NCBI GenBank assembly: GCA_029981855.1 | Contig: JARRCS010000018.1 | Location: 1 to 64,000, forward strand | Reading direction: 5' to 3' | Length of the DNA stretch: 64,000 bases | Source: Halanaerobiales bacterium | Lineage (GTDB): Bacteria; Bacillota; Halanaerobiia; Halanaerobiales; DTU029 | In this document: positions 16,316 through 26,368 of the stretch, piece after piece | Position numbering within the stretch: position 1 is the first letter of the stretch | How the letters are laid out: each line of letters begins with the position of its first letter | The notes under the pieces: model-generated | What the model saw: only the letters and a program-made list of their open reading frames with translations | Told to the model about the DNA's origin: nothing | Databases searched by the model: none | Position numbers and translations under genes: made by a program

Positions 16316-17654
16316 ATGATGTCAAGAATTTTGTGTAAATGTTATTCATACCGTTCCTTGAAAAGTTGAAGAATTTCATCTTTAGCGTTCAGAAAGCCTT
16401 TCATCCGCCTTGTTGACCATTTTGCATTGTAATCTATCACTTTGAGATATATTAGTTTCTCTGCTGCTTTTTCATTGGGCAAACTGTTTGTGGGTCTTAA
16501 TCGTTTTCTAATTTCTTTAATGGTCCTCTCAATCCAATTAGTGGTATATATTGCAGGTTGTATGCTTGTGGGGTATTTGAAGAATGTCAATAGTTCATTT
16601 CTTTCTTCCCACCAGCTTTGAGTTAACCGGGGATATATGTTGCTCCATTTATTGATGAAATCTTCTAAAGCTTTTATTGCATATTCCCTGTTAGGCGAAC
16701 GATATATTGCTTTTAAATCTGTGATTACTTCTTCTTGATGTTTTTTGCGGACTTTGGCAATGCTATTTCTCACTTTATGTACAACACAGCGTTGGATATC
16801 TGCTTTAGGGAAGACTTTTAGAAAAGTTTCAGCTAAACCTGGCAGGCCGTCCATTACCCCCAGCAACACTTGCTGTAATCCCCTGGATTTTAAGTCCTGT
16901 AAAACTTCTTCCCATAAAGCCGCAGACTCTGTAGGGCCAATGTAAAAATCTAATATTTCACGATATCCTTCTTCGTCGATACCAATGATGATATATACTG
17001 CTTCATTATCCACATGTTCCCGCCGTAATTTTATGCTCATACCGTCGATAAACAAAACAGCGTATCTCTTTTTCAATGGCCGCTTATGCCACTTTTCAAT
17101 TTCCTCCAGGGCTACATCAGTAAGGTTACTAACTGTACTGGCGCTATATTTTGAACCATACATCTTTTCAATAATATCAGCAATATCCCGTGTCGAAAGT
17201 CCCCTGGCATACATGTTAATAATCATTTCTTCAAGCCAGTTATCACGGCGTTGGTAAGGTTCAAAAAGGGCGGTTTGAAATTCTCCATTACGATCCCTGG
17301 GCACTTTAAGATTTTCAATTTTTCCATATTTAGTATGAAGGTTTCTAGAGTAATATCCATTGCGGCTGTTATCAGAATTGCGACCTGAAGGTTCATGTTT
17401 TTCGTACCCTAAAAACTCAGTCAACTCAGCCTTAAGGAGCTTTTCAAGGAAATTTTGTATGAGATTTTTGACCAAATCATCAACATCAACTTGACCAGTT
17501 ACCAGTTTATCAAGTATACTGTTCATGAGGAATCCCTCCTTATGGTTGGGTTTTGTTTTGCAATAAATTTCTTCAACCATTCAAGGAAGGATTCCTTCTT
17601 TATATTTTAGTGTTTATTCAAAAAAATCGTTTACACAAAATATTATACACTACT
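16316..17654 (-). mobile_element. Complete IS256-family insertion sequence
   Basis: About 1.34 kb with one transposase gene on the - strand. The ends are imperfect inverted repeats: left TGTCAAGAATTTTGTGTAAA (from 16320), right, read inward, TGTATAATATTTTGTGTAAA (from 17649). They share 17 of 22 positions when the two final bases are included. The 9-base direct repeats TCATCTTTG lie immediately outside. The intact transposase and target duplication indicate a potentially active, recent insertion. Confidence 0.85.
16342..17526 (-). CDS. IS256-family (Mutator-type) transposase
   Basis: 394 residues from the ATG at 17526, preceded by AAGGAGGGATTCCTC. An upstream in-frame start at 17580 lacks a ribosome site. 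The family's DDE residues fit LFIDGMSIK, VMDGLPGL and the Glu in NWIERTIKEIRKRLRP, with the conserved C/H block (CVVHKVRNS) between them. The N-terminal GRNSDNSRNGYYSRNL with PRDRNGEFQT is characteristic of IS256 transposases. It is full length with no frameshift. Confidence 0.95.
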   Translation of the reverse strand: MNSILDKLVTGQVDVDDLVKNLIQNFLEKLLKAELTEFLGYEKHEPSGRNSDNSRNGYYSRNLHTKYGKIENLKVPRDRNGEFQTALFEPYQRRDNWLEEMIINMYARGLSTRDIADIIEKMYGSKYSASTVSNLTDVALEEIEKWHKRPLKKRYAVLFIDGMSIKLRREHVDNEAVYIIIGIDEEGYREILDFYIGPTESAALWEEVLQDLKSRGLQQVLLGVMDGLPGLAETFLKVFPKADIQRCVVHKVRNSIAKVRKKHQEEVITDLKAIYRSPNREYAIKALEDFINKWSNIYPRLTQSWWEERNELLTFFKYPTSIQPAIYTTNWIERTIKEIRKRLRPTNSLPNEKAAEKLIYLKVIDYNAKWSTRRMKGFLNAKDEILQLFKERYE

Positions 17655-17663
17655 TCATCTTTG
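17655..17663. repeat. Right target-site duplication TCATCTTTG
   Basis: Exact copy of 16307-16315, directly outside the right IS end. Confidence 0.75.
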
Positions 17664-17804
17664 CAACTATATTATATAAGCTAGATAGGGAAAAAGATTA
17701 TATAATATATGTTAAATAAGGAAAAAATAAATAGTTTGATATAGGAAAAAGTATGTCAGATTACCCTTACGATGAATATCTTAGTAACGAAAGGGTGAGA
17801 TTAA

Positions 17805-18245
17805 ATGAAGATAAAAATGGAAAAGGTTATCGATAGATTGCTCGGTATTCCCTATAAACATAATGGCCGTTCTTACCGGGGAGTAGATTGCTGGGGGTTA
17901 ATTTATCTATTTTTTGGAGAACTGGGAATTAACTTACCTGCCGATGATGGGGCCTATATCCCGGAAGACTGGTATTTGAAGGAACCCGGCCGGTATATCA
18001 GGGGACTAAGAACATTGGGTGATGAGGTCGGGCATTATGAACAATTACAGGTATTGGATTTACCCTATTTTTGTTTATTTAGAAATGTAATAACCCATTC
18101 CGGGGTGATGATTGATAACGAGAATTTTATTCATGTTTTAAGAGATAAAGAAGTAAGTATTGATAGTATGCGGAAGAGATACTGGAAGAGAAAATATGCC
18201 GGGGCCATCAGGCTGAGAGATGATCTGTCAAGAAAACTTTATTAA
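17805..18245 (+). CDS. NlpC/P60-like cysteine peptidase family protein
   Basis: 146 residues with the NlpC/P60 pattern: LLGIPYKHNGRSYRGVDCWGL carries the catalytic Cys30, and THSGVMIDNENFIHVL carries the His pair. Members cleave gamma-D-glutamyl-diaminopimelate bonds of cell wall peptides or act as phage tail-associated lysins. There is no signal peptide, so the protein is cytoplasmic or phage-like; no other phage genes are nearby. AAGGGTGAG lies before the ATG. A large hairpin follows. Substrate and role are inferred from the family only. Confidence 0.75.
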   Translation: MKIKMEKVIDRLLGIPYKHNGRSYRGVDCWGLIYLFFGELGINLPADDGAYIPEDWYLKEPGRYIRGLRTLGDEVGHYEQLQVLDLPYFCLFRNVITHSGVMIDNENFIHVLRDKEVSIDSMRKRYWKRKYAGAIRLRDDLSRKLY

Positions 18246-18258
18246 AATTGTATTATCT

Positions 18259-18297
18259 CCGGAAAACTATCCAGAAATTTTGCTGGATAGTTTCCGG
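18259..18297 (+). terminator. Long hairpin after the NlpC/P60 gene
   Basis: CCGGAAAACTATCCAG (18259-18274) pairs with CTGGATAGTTTCCGG (18283-18297), one bulged A. No T tract follows, so it may protect the mRNA end rather than terminate. Confidence 0.6.
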
Positions 18298-18330
18298 CAT
18301 CTATAAGCATCTCTATATTTTTCGTTCTCC

Positions 18331-18358
18331 TTGACATTATAGTATTTTCCTTTATAAT
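18331..18358 (+). promoter_or_regulatory. Promoter P1 of uvrBA
   Basis: TTGACA (18331-18336), 16 bases, TATAAT (18353-18358). Confidence 0.7.
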
Positions 18359-18392
18359 TATATAATGCTAAAATGTTTTTAGATTTTCGACA

Positions 18393-18431
18393 AAACATCT
18401 GTTTGCGTTTGAGTATATTATGTGTTAAAAT
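18393..18431 (+). promoter_or_regulatory. Second uvrBA promoter with LexA-like box
   Basis: TTGCGT (18403-18408), 17 bases, TAAAAT (18426-18431). The palindrome-like AAACATCTGTTT (18393-18404) overlaps the -35 element and resembles the Firmicute LexA box CGAACATATGTTCG, with several mismatches. SOS control of uvrBA is common, but the site is degenerate. Confidence 0.4.
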
Positions 18432-18443
18432 ATATATGGGTTA

Positions 18444-18471
18444 GTACCTGGAACGGGGCGTAAATGTGCCG
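18444..18471 (+). ncRNA. Leader hairpin motif shared with yvcK
   Basis: This 28-base segment matches 47116-47143 without gaps at 20 positions, and all eight differences are transitions. Its 3' half folds as GGCGU-AAAU-GUGCC; the yvcK copy folds as GGCGC-AGGU-GUGCC. It starts about 13 bases downstream of the second promoter. Its function is unknown. Confidence 0.4.
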
Positions 18472-18516
18472 CGAATTGTAAAATGAAGCTTCAGTGAGTA
18501 GAAGGTGAACATACCT

Positions 18517-20538
18517 ATGAATAATAATAGATTTATACTGTATTCCCCCTATAAACCCAAAGGGGACCAACCGCAGGCGATCGAGAAACTGGTCGAGGGA
18601 GTGAAGAGGGGTTACCGGCATCAGACCCTGCTGGGGGCCACCGGTACCGGTAAGACCTATGCCATGGCTGCAGTGGTGGAGAAGGTTAATAAACCTACCC
18701 TGGTAATAGCTCATAATAAGACACTGGCTGCCCAGCTTGCCAGTGAGTTTAAGGAGTTCTTTCCCGAGAATGCGGTAGAGTATTTTGTCAGTTACTATGA
18801 TTACTACCAGCCGGAGGCCTATGTGCCCCAGACCGATACCTATATCGAGAAAGATGCCTCCATTAATGAGGATATCGATAAACTCAGGCTGGCTGCGACC
18901 AGTGCCCTTTTTGAGAGAAGGGATGTCCTGATTGTAGCCAGTGTTTCCTGCATCTACGGCCTGGGTAATCCTGAGGATTACCTGGATCTCTCTTGCCACC
19001 TCAGAGTAGGTGAGATCAGGAATAGAGAGGATATCTTGCGGGATTTAACCTTGATGCAGTACAGCCGTAATGATATCGACCTTTCCCGGGGTCACTTCCG
19101 GGTTAAGGGGGATGTAATCGAGGTCTTTCCCGCCTATAAAGATATTGCCATCCGGGTGGAGCTCTTCGGGGATGAAGTCGACCGGATTACCCGGATTGAT
19201 ACCCTGACCGGAGAGATTTTAGGTGAGTTTAAGGAGATTACCATTTATCCCGCCAGCCACTTTGTCACCCCCGAGGATAAGATCAAAAGGGCGGTTAAGA
19301 CGATTGAGCAGGAACTTAAGGAGAGACTGGCCGAGCTAAGAGAGCAGAATAAGCTGGTGGAGGCCCAGCGGCTGGAACAGAGGACACGATATGATATGGA
19401 GATGCTCAGCCAGATGGGCTTTTGCTCGGGGATCGAGAACTACTCCCGCCACCTGGCTGGCCGGCCTCCGGGCTCGAGGCCGAAAACCCTCCTGGATTAC
19501 TTCCCGGATAATGATTTTCTGGTGTTTATAGATGAATCCCACATGACCATCCCCCAGATAGGGGGAATGTATGCCGGTGACCGTTCCCGGAAGGAGAAAC
19601 TGGTTGAGTATGGTTTTAGACTTCCTTCGGCCCTGGATAACCGGCCCTTAAACTTCTCCGAGTTTGAGTCTCTGGTCCCCCAGGCGATCTATGTTTCGGC
19701 TACCCCTGGCCCCTATGAACTGAAGCACAGCCAGCAGGTTGTCGAACAGATAATCAGACCTACCGGCCTGGTCGACCCCGAGGTTGAGGTTAGACCGGTT
19801 AAGGGGCAGATTGATGACCTGCTGGAGGAGATCAGGCTCGTTGTGGAACGGGATGAACGGGTCCTGGTTACCACTCTGACCAAGAGGATGGCTGAAGACC
19901 TGACCGAGTTTCTGGCAGAGGCGGGGATCAAGGTCCGTTATCTCCATTCAGATATAGATACTCTGGAACGCTCTGAGATTATCAGAGATCTACGTCTGGG
20001 CAAGTTCGATGTCCTGGTAGGGATTAACCTCCTGAGGGAGGGACTAGACCTGCCCGAAGTATCTCTGGTAGCTATTCTCGATGCCGATAAGGAGGGTTTT
20101 CTCCGTTCGGAACGCTCCTTGATCCAGACCATCGGTCGGGCAGCCCGTAATGTCAGGGGCAAAGTAATTATGTATGCTGATGAGATTACCGATTCTATGG
20201 CCAGAGCTATCGAGGAGACAGAGAGGAGAAGGGAGATCCAGCAGACATTTAACGAAGAACACGGTATTAAACCGGAGACCATTATCAAACCGGTACGCGA
20301 GGTTTTAAGGCCGGTGGAGATGGTGGTTAAGGAGACTGAGGAGATTAAGTATGATAGTGATCAGAAATCTAATGGCGCGGATAAGATTAGGGATCTTTCT
20401 CCACAAGAGATTGAGAACTTGATCCTGGAGCTTGAAGATGAGATGAAGGAGGCAGCCGATAACCTGGAGTTTGAACTGGCAGCCCAGATCAGGGATGAGA
20501 TCAAGGAACTGGAGGAAGAGTTAGCTAAATTGAGGTGA
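18517..20538 (+). CDS. uvrB: Excinuclease ABC subunit B
   Basis: 673 residues. DNA-damage verification helicase of nucleotide excision repair; it loads from UvrA2B onto damaged DNA and recruits UvrC. Motifs include Walker [15 protein letters not shown], the beta-hairpin region [23 protein letters not shown], the DEAH-type FIDESHMT, helicase motif VI (QTIGRAARN) and the C-terminal UVR motif that binds UvrC. ATG 18517 is chosen because GAAGGTGA lies 8 bases before it; a GTG at 18505 overlaps that site. It is directly followed by uvrA. Confidence 0.97.
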   Translation: MNNNRFILYSPYKPKGDQPQAIEKLVEGVKRGYRHQTLLGATGTGKTYAMAAVVEKVNKPTLVIAHNKTLAAQLASEFKEFFPENAVEYFVSYYDYYQPEAYVPQTDTYIEKDASINEDIDKLRLAATSALFERRDVLIVASVSCIYGLGNPEDYLDLSCHLRVGEIRNREDILRDLTLMQYSRNDIDLSRGHFRVKGDVIEVFPAYKDIAIRVELFGDEVDRITRIDTLTGEILGEFKEITIYPASHFVTPEDKIKRAVKTIEQELKERLAELREQNKLVEAQRLEQRTRYDMEMLSQMGFCSGIENYSRHLAGRPPGSRPKTLLDYFPDNDFLVFIDESHMTIPQIGGMYAGDRSRKEKLVEYGFRLPSALDNRPLNFSEFESLVPQAIYVSATPGPYELKHSQQVVEQIIRPTGLVDPEVEVRPVKGQIDDLLEEIRLVVERDERVLVTTLTKRMAEDLTEFLAEAGIKVRYLHSDIDTLERSEIIRDLRLGKFDVLVGINLLREGLDLPEVSLVAILDADKEGFLRSERSLIQTIGRAARNVRGKVIMYADEITDSMARAIEETERRREIQQTFNEEHGIKPETIIKPVREVLRPVEMVVKETEEIKYDSDQKSNGADKIRDLSPQEIENLILELEDEMKEAADNLEFELAAQIRDEIKELEEELAKLR

Positions 20539-20543
20539 ATTTG

Positions 20544-23360
20544 ATGACAATAGACAAGATAATTATCAGGGGTGCTCAGGAGCATAATTTAAAGAATATA
20601 GATCTGGAGATTCCCAGGGACAAGCTAGTAGTTATTACCGGGCTCAGCGGTTCGGGAAAGTCTTCACTGGCCTTTGACACTATCTATGCCGAAGGGCAGA
20701 GGAGGTATGTCGAGTCCCTTTCGGCTTATGCCCGCCAGTTTCTGGGGCAAATGGAGAAACCGCGGGTAGAGTTTATTGAGGGGCTATCGCCGGCCATCTC
20801 TATAGATCAGAAGACGACCAGCAAGAACCCCCGCTCAACGGTGGGAACGGTTACCGAGATCTATGACTACCTCCGCTTATTATATGCCCGGATAGGTATT
20901 CCCCACTGCCCCCAGTGCGGGAAGGAGATCTCTTCCCAGACCGTTGATGAGATCGTTGATCAGGTCCTGGAACTGCCAGAGAGGACAAAGATCCAGGTGC
21001 TGGCTCCCCTGGTCAGGGGGAGAAAGGGTGAACACCAGCGTGTCCTGGCCAGAGCCCGGCGGGATGGGTTCGTCCGGGCCCGGGTTGACGGTGAAACCAT
21101 CTTACTGGGTGAGGACGAGGTTAATCTCGATAAGAACTTTAAACACGATATCGAGGTTGTCGTTGACCGGCTGGTAATTAAACCGGGCATCAGGGAGAGG
21201 CTAACCGATTCGGTAGAGACTGCCCTGGAGCACGGTGGAGGCCTGGTGATGATCGATGTTATCGATGAAGAGGAGTTAACCTTCAGCGAGAAGTTTGCCT
21301 GCCCTGACTGCGGAATTAGCCTGGAAGAGCTTTCTCCCAGAATGTTTTCCTTTAACAGCCCCTACGGGGCCTGTCCCAACTGTGATGGCCTGGGGATTAA
21401 GAAGGAGTTCGATCCCGAACTTATCCTGGATAGGGAGAGATCAATCAGTAATGGAGGGATTATTCCCTGGAGGAACTCCTCCAGCCGTTACTATCTCCAG
21501 TTACTAAAGGCCCTGGCCAGAGAATATAATTTCAGCCTCCATACACCTATTAAGGACCTGGATGATGATATTGTCGATATAATCCTCTATGGCTCGGAAA
21601 GGGTTCTTTCCTTCCCTTATACAAACCGTTATGGTAGGACCAGGCAGCACGATACCGTCTTCCAGGGGATAATCGGCTACCTGAAGAGAAGGTTGAGTGA
21701 ATCCGATTCACCCGGGGTACACCAGAAGATGGAGGCCTATATGGCTGAGCGCCCCTGTACTGTCTGTCAGGGGGGCAGGTTAAAGCCCGAAGTACTGGCT
21801 GTTACCATCGGTGGGCTTTCCATTGCCGAGTTTACCCGTTTTAATATCAAGGCGGCTCTCAGCTTTCTGGAGGAGCTAGAACTGGATGAGAGGTCCTACT
21901 TTATTGCCCGGGAGATCCTGAAGGAGATCAAGAACAGGCTCAGGTTCTTAGTCGATGTCGGGCTGGATTACCTTACCCTGGACCGCTCGGCGGGCAGCCT
22001 TTCCGGAGGTGAGGCTCAGCGGATCAGGCTGGCAACCCAGATCGGTTCTGGTCTGGTAGGGGTATTATATATTCTTGATGAACCGAGTATCGGCCTCCAT
22101 CAGCGGGATAATAACCGGTTGATCAGAACCCTGGAGCAGATCAGAGATGTTGGTAATACAGTAATTGTGGTGGAGCATGATGAAGATACTATCCGGGCCG
22201 CTGATCATATTATTGATATAGGACCCGGAGCCGGCAAGCACGGTGGTTATGTGGTTGCCGAGGGCTCTCTCAATGATATTATAGCCAGTGAGAAATCACT
22301 GACCGGTAGGTATCTCTCCGGGAAGGAGAAGATTCCCGTACCGAAAAAGAGGTATAAACCCAACGGTAAATACCTGGAAATCAGGGGAGCCCGCCAGCAT
22401 AACCTTAAAAATATCAATGTTAAGATACCTCTGGGCACCTTTACCTGTGTCACCGGGGTTTCCGGTTCCGGAAAGAGTACCTTAATTAATCTGACTTTAC
22501 AGCGCAGGTTGATGCAGCACTTTTATGACTCCACTCCCCGGCCCGGGGAACATGATGAAATTAAGGGGTTGGAATACCTGGATAAGGTGATTAATATCGA
22601 TCAGTCACCTATCGGACGTACCCCCAGGTCAAATCCGGCTACCTATACCAAGGTGTTTGATTATATCAGGGATGTTTATGCTAAAACACCAGAGGCCAGA
22701 AGGCGTGGTTATAAAAAGGGTAGGTTTAGTTTTAATGTTAAGGGTGGCCGCTGTGAGGCCTGCAGGGGTGATGGGATTATTAAGATCGAAATGCACTTCC
22801 TGCCAGATGTCTATATTCCCTGTGAGGTCTGCGGTGGTAAGAGGTACAACCGGGAGACCCTGGAGATCAAGTATAAGGGGAAAACGATTGCCGATGTCCT
22901 GGATATGACGGTAGAGGAAGCCCTGGAGTTCTTTAAAAATATCGAGCCGATTAAGAGAAGGCTACAGACTCTTTATGATGTCGGCCTGGGTTATATCCGG
23001 CTCGGTCAGCCGGCAACCACCCTCTCGGGGGGAGAGGCCCAGCGGGTTAAGATTGCTACCGAGCTGGGTAAAAAGAGTACCGGTAAGACAATCTATCTCC
23101 TGGATGAACCGACTACCGGACTCCATTTTGCCGATGTCAAGAAGCTGCTGGAGGTTTTACACCGCCTCCGGGAGGGGGGAAATACGGTAATCGTTATCGA
23201 ACACAATCTCGATGTGATTAAAGCGGCAGATTATATCATTGACCTTGGTCCTGAAGGCGGTGACCGGGGGGGTGAGGTAGTTGCTACCGGTACTCCTGAG
23301 GAGGTAGCTGAAGTTGCAGAGTCCTATACCGGACAGTTTCTGAAAAAGGTACTGCACTAG
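20544..23360 (+). CDS. uvrA: Excinuclease ABC subunit A
   Basis: 938 residues, the usual size. DNA damage sensor with two ABC ATPase modules ([14 protein letters not shown] near residue 35; [13 protein letters not shown] near 640), two ABC signatures (LSGGEAQR twice) and zinc-binding Cys clusters (CPQCGKE; CPDCG...[14 protein letters not shown]...CEVCGGKRY). It partners with UvrB encoded just upstream. GAGGTGAATTTG before ATG 20544 gives the ribosome site; an alternative GTG at 20535 would overlap the uvrB stop by four bases. Confidence 0.97.
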   Translation: MTIDKIIIRGAQEHNLKNIDLEIPRDKLVVITGLSGSGKSSLAFDTIYAEGQRRYVESLSAYARQFLGQMEKPRVEFIEGLSPAISIDQKTTSKNPRSTVGTVTEIYDYLRLLYARIGIPHCPQCGKEISSQTVDEIVDQVLELPERTKIQVLAPLVRGRKGEHQRVLARARRDGFVRARVDGETILLGEDEVNLDKNFKHDIEVVVDRLVIKPGIRERLTDSVETALEHGGGLVMIDVIDEEELTFSEKFACPDCGISLEELSPRMFSFNSPYGACPNCDGLGIKKEFDPELILDRERSISNGGIIPWRNSSSRYYLQLLKALAREYNFSLHTPIKDLDDDIVDIILYGSERVLSFPYTNRYGRTRQHDTVFQGIIGYLKRRLSESDSPGVHQKMEAYMAERPCTVCQGGRLKPEVLAVTIGGLSIAEFTRFNIKAALSFLEELELDERSYFIAREILKEIKNRLRFLVDVGLDYLTLDRSAGSLSGGEAQRIRLATQIGSGLVGVLYILDEPSIGLHQRDNNRLIRTLEQIRDVGNTVIVVEHDEDTIRAADHIIDIGPGAGKHGGYVVAEGSLNDIIASEKSLTGRYLSGKEKIPVPKKRYKPNGKYLEIRGARQHNLKNINVKIPLGTFTCVTGVSGSGKSTLINLTLQRRLMQHFYDSTPRPGEHDEIKGLEYLDKVINIDQSPIGRTPRSNPATYTKVFDYIRDVYAKTPEARRRGYKKGRFSFNVKGGRCEACRGDGIIKIEMHFLPDVYIPCEVCGGKRYNRETLEIKYKGKTIADVLDMTVEEALEFFKNIEPIKRRLQTLYDVGLGYIRLGQPATTLSGGEAQRVKIATELGKKSTGKTIYLLDEPTTGLHFADVKKLLEVLHRLREGGNTVIVIEHNLDVIKAADYIIDLGPEGGDRGGEVVATGTPEEVAEVAESYTGQFLKKVLH

Positions 23361-23390
23361 ATACTATAGGAATTTCCTTTTTGAAAACTG

Positions 23391-23588
23391 CAAATAGATG
23401 TTTACGATTGCAGAAACCTTCTTTTTAGTTGCGCATGGATGGTTTCACTGAAATCTTCTATTTATAAACGCATGGTTGATTTCAGTACTAGCACATCGAG
23501 TTGCGTCGCTGCACTAGCGTATCGAGCGCGTCACAGGAATATTTTTGATTCGCCTAAGTTCATCTCTCCAACATCTATTTGCAGTTAT
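23391..23588 (+). repeat. Dispersed repeat R3 (full-length copy, about 200 bases)
   Basis: The most complete copy. The left end AACTGCAAATAGATGTTT is followed by CGATTGCAG. Two related hairpins come next (GAAACC...GGTTTC, then GAAATC...GATTTC), then two related CATCGAG/TATCGAG modules. The right end AACATCTATTTGCAGTT is the exact inverse complement of the left end apart from one end base. It fills most of the uvrA-uvrC gap. Confidence 0.85.
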
Positions 23589-23644
23589 TGACAAAACCAG
23601 GACGGTCTGATGAGGAGATTATAAGTTTGTCCGGAGTGATCGCA

Positions 23645-25474
23645 GTGGAAGATATTAAGGAACAGCTAAAATTACTCCCCGATAAACCGGGGGTCTATCT
23701 GATGAAGGATGAAATGGGGGAAATAATCTATGTTGGTAAGGCTAAGTCCCTTCGCAAGAGGGTTAGATCTTATTTCCGCCGGGGTAATCATACCTATAAA
23801 ACCCGGATTATGATCGACCATATCACCGATTTTGATTATATTATTACCGATACCGAGGTTGAGGCCTATATACTGGAGGCTAATCTGATTAAAAAGTACC
23901 ATCCGCGGTTCAATATCAGGTTAAAGGATGATAAAACCTATCCCTTTATCAAGGTAACGGTTAATGAGGACTTCCCCCGTATTCTTAAGACCAGGATCGT
24001 TAAGAACGACGGGGCCCGTTACTACGGTCCCTTTGTCAATGTTGATGCCCTCTATAAGACCATCGATATCCTAAAGGATCTCTTTGCCCTGAGAACCTGT
24101 AAAAAGGACCTGAGGGCTGATAAACCGGAGGAGCGTCCCTGCCTCAATTACCATATCGGCAAGTGCCTCGGACCCTGTATCGGTGCTATTGATAAAGATT
24201 CTTACCGGCAGCTGGTTGACCAGGTCTGCCTCTTTCTCTCCGGCCATCAGGATGAATTAATTTCCCGGGTGGAGGAGAAGATGCATCAGGCTGCCCGGGA
24301 GAAGAACTTTGAAAAGGCGGCCAGGTTCCGTGACTCGATGCAGGCTCTAAAGAAGATTTCGGAACAGCAGAAGGTGATGAGCGAGAAGAATATCGACCAG
24401 GATGTAATTGCCCTGGCCAGAGATGAGGAGGAAAGGGCCTGTGTCCAGATACTGATCATCCGTAACGGGCGGCTAATAGGACAGGAATACTATATGATGG
24501 AGGGTTCCGAGGAGGAGTGTAACCCGGAGATTATGGGTTCCTTCTTACAGCAATATTACGAGCAGGCCCCCCAGTATCCCGATGAGATCTTGCTCAGTAC
24601 GGAAATTGAAGAGCCAGAGCTCCTGGCCGGCTGGTTAAAGGAGAAAAAGGGTAGAAGGGTTAGAATCCACCTTCCTGAACGGGGTGAGAAGAAACGCCTG
24701 GTGGAGATGGCAGAGAGGAATGCGACCGGGAACCTGAAGAAGGAGTCGGTTAAAAGGAAATACCAGGAATCGAGAACCGTTAAGGCAGTTTCTCAGCTGG
24801 CCGAATACCTCGGCCTTGCCAGGAGACCATCCCATATCGAGGGCTTTGATATCTCCAATATCCAGGGAACCGACCCGGTGGCCTCGCTGGTTGTCTTTAA
24901 GGAAGGATTACCTGCAAAACAGGAGTACCGCCGATTTAAGATCAGAACTGTCAAAGGCCCCAATGATTTTGCCATGATGCAGGAGGTAGTTGAGAGGCGT
25001 TACAGCCGTCTGCTGCGGGAAGGGCAAAAACTACCCGATCTGATTCTCATCGACGGTGGTAAGGGCCAGCTTAACGCTGCCTATGAAGTCCTCTGCAAAC
25101 TGGGCCTTTCTGAACTGGCTATTATCGGTCTGGCCAAGAGGGAAGAGGAGGTCTTTTTACCGGGCAAGAGTGAACCGGTTATTATCCCCCGTAATTCCTC
25201 TGCTCTTCACCTGCTGCAACGGGTCAGGGATGAGGCCCATCGCTTTGCAGTAAGTTACCACCGTAAACTCCGTTCCCGCCGGCTGACCCACACCATGCTG
25301 GATGATATCCCCGGGGTTGGGCCGAAGAGGAGACAGGCCTTATTACAGCATTTCGGTTCGCTGGGGGAGATCAAAAAGGCCAATATAAGCCAGCTGAAGG
25401 AGGTTGAGGGAATCAGTTCCAGGACAGCCAGGGTAATCTATGACTATCTCCAGGAGAATACCAGGCCATTTTAG
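23645..25474 (+). CDS. uvrC: Excinuclease ABC subunit C
   Basis: 609 residues from GTG 23645. It makes the 3' and 5' incisions around DNA damage. The GIY-YIG nuclease lies at the N-terminus (DKPGVYLMKDEMGEIIYVGKAKSLRKRV), followed by the Cys-containing region, a UVR motif, the RNase H-like nuclease (LILIDGGKGQLNAA) and C-terminal helix-hairpin-helix (LDDIPGVGPKRRQALL). The open frame extends upstream to a TTG inside repeat R3, but that segment is not UvrC-like; the chosen start gives MEDIKEQLKLLPDKPGVY, matching normal UvrC starts. TTG 23627 with GAGGAG is a second possibility. Confidence 0.95.
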   Translation: MEDIKEQLKLLPDKPGVYLMKDEMGEIIYVGKAKSLRKRVRSYFRRGNHTYKTRIMIDHITDFDYIITDTEVEAYILEANLIKKYHPRFNIRLKDDKTYPFIKVTVNEDFPRILKTRIVKNDGARYYGPFVNVDALYKTIDILKDLFALRTCKKDLRADKPEERPCLNYHIGKCLGPCIGAIDKDSYRQLVDQVCLFLSGHQDELISRVEEKMHQAAREKNFEKAARFRDSMQALKKISEQQKVMSEKNIDQDVIALARDEEERACVQILIIRNGRLIGQEYYMMEGSEEECNPEIMGSFLQQYYEQAPQYPDEILLSTEIEEPELLAGWLKEKKGRRVRIHLPERGEKKRLVEMAERNATGNLKKESVKRKYQESRTVKAVSQLAEYLGLARRPSHIEGFDISNIQGTDPVASLVVFKEGLPAKQEYRRFKIRTVKGPNDFAMMQEVVERRYSRLLREGQKLPDLILIDGGKGQLNAAYEVLCKLGLSELAIIGLAKREEEVFLPGKSEPVIIPRNSSALHLLQRVRDEAHRFAVSYHRKLRSRRLTHTMLDDIPGVGPKRRQALLQHFGSLGEIKKANISQLKEVEGISSRTARVIYDYLQENTRPF

Positions 25475-25613
25475 GGAAGCCGGGACAGAATCCGTGTTAA
25501 TTTTATTAATGAAATTGTCTTCTTAATATTATGTTCGATACTGTTGAGAAAAGGAGATTTGGGGAAAGTCATGAATAGCAGGCAGGTAGGCTATGTATGT
25601 TGAACTATACATG

Positions 25614-25642
25614 TTGACAAGATAAGTAAGTCGGGATATAAT
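25614..25642 (+). promoter_or_regulatory. Promoter of the ferredoxin gene
   Basis: TTGACA (25614-25619), 17 bases, TATAAT (25637-25642): a perfect sigma-70-type match. Confidence 0.88.
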
Positions 25643-25689
25643 ATTCTTTGGGTAAAGAACTGATCTTTCAATATTTATTGAATCACTGA

Positions 25690-25878
<189 letters not shown>

Positions 25879-25931
25879 AAACCTACATAACATAAAGCAA
25901 CCTGCTCCTTAAAAAGCAAATGGCTTTTTGA

Positions 25932-25970
25932 AGAAAATCGGAGATTTACTTTTCCGGTTTTCTTTTTTAT
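25932..25970 (+). terminator. Terminator of the ferredoxin gene
   Basis: AGAAAATCGG (25932-25941) pairs with CCGGTTTTCT (25953-25962) with one G-U pair, followed by TTTTT. Confidence 0.85.
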
Positions 25971-26115
25971 CATGGTTTGTTTCTTAGATAAAGGCAATAC
26001 TCCTTGACATCCTCCCGGTTATTTGCTTAGTTCCCAAAGATGGATTCTAGAAATAATAGATCTTCGGGTATGAACCTCATGAATAGTGGGTAAATTATTA
26101 CCGGAGGTGAAATCC

Positions 26116-26265
26116 ATGATCAAGGTCTACTGTGGAGTGAAGGAATGTAAGCATTTTGGGAACGGTCTCTGTCAGGTTGAAGAACTTCATATATCCAAGA
26201 ATAATAAAAAACCAGCCCATACTGAAGAGACAAACTGTATGAGTTTTGAGTCAAAATTATATTAA
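26116..26265 (+). CDS. DUF1540-like small Cys protein
   Basis: 49 residues with four cysteines (CGVKECKHFGNGLC and a later NCMSFE) in a spacing resembling DUF1540 domains. These are presumed metal-binding and are common in spore-formers and other Firmicutes. CCGGAGGTGA before the ATG is a strong ribosome site. Function is unknown; the Cys pattern suggests a zinc or Fe-S site. It lies alone between the ferredoxin terminator and lactate dehydrogenase. Confidence 0.7.
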   Translation: MIKVYCGVKECKHFGNGLCQVEELHISKNNKKPAHTEETNCMSFESKLY

Positions 26266-26368
26266 CAAATTGGCCTTTGGCCATAATTAGTAAAAAAATA
26301 ACTTTCTTGATATCAAGGGTAGAGACTCATTGCCTGGATATTAAAGAAGGCTGGGAGGAGAAGAGTTA

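Larger units (their letters stand above)
16264..17719 (+). pseudogene. Small gene split by the IS256 element
   Basis: The reading frame from GTG 16264 (GGAGG at 16251-16255; an ATG lies at 16258) runs MKNDINIRPEAIQFVIF and enters the IS at 16316. Removing the IS plus one copy of its 9-base target duplication joins it to 17664, where the same frame continues ATILYKLDREKDYIIYVK and stops at 17717-17719. The rebuilt product is about 35 residues (37 from the ATG). Function is unknown. The restored frame supports both the element borders and a recent insertion. Confidence 0.6.

Noticed and set aside
17687-17751. Three AGGAAAAA-like repeats at 17687, 17718 and 17742
   Set aside because: Unequal spacing (31 and 24 bases) and AT-rich context; the first lies within the disrupted small gene. 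No convincing site.
17805-18245. NlpC/P60 gene as part of a prophage
   Set aside because: No other phage structural or lysis gene lies within the window; the IS next to it is independent.
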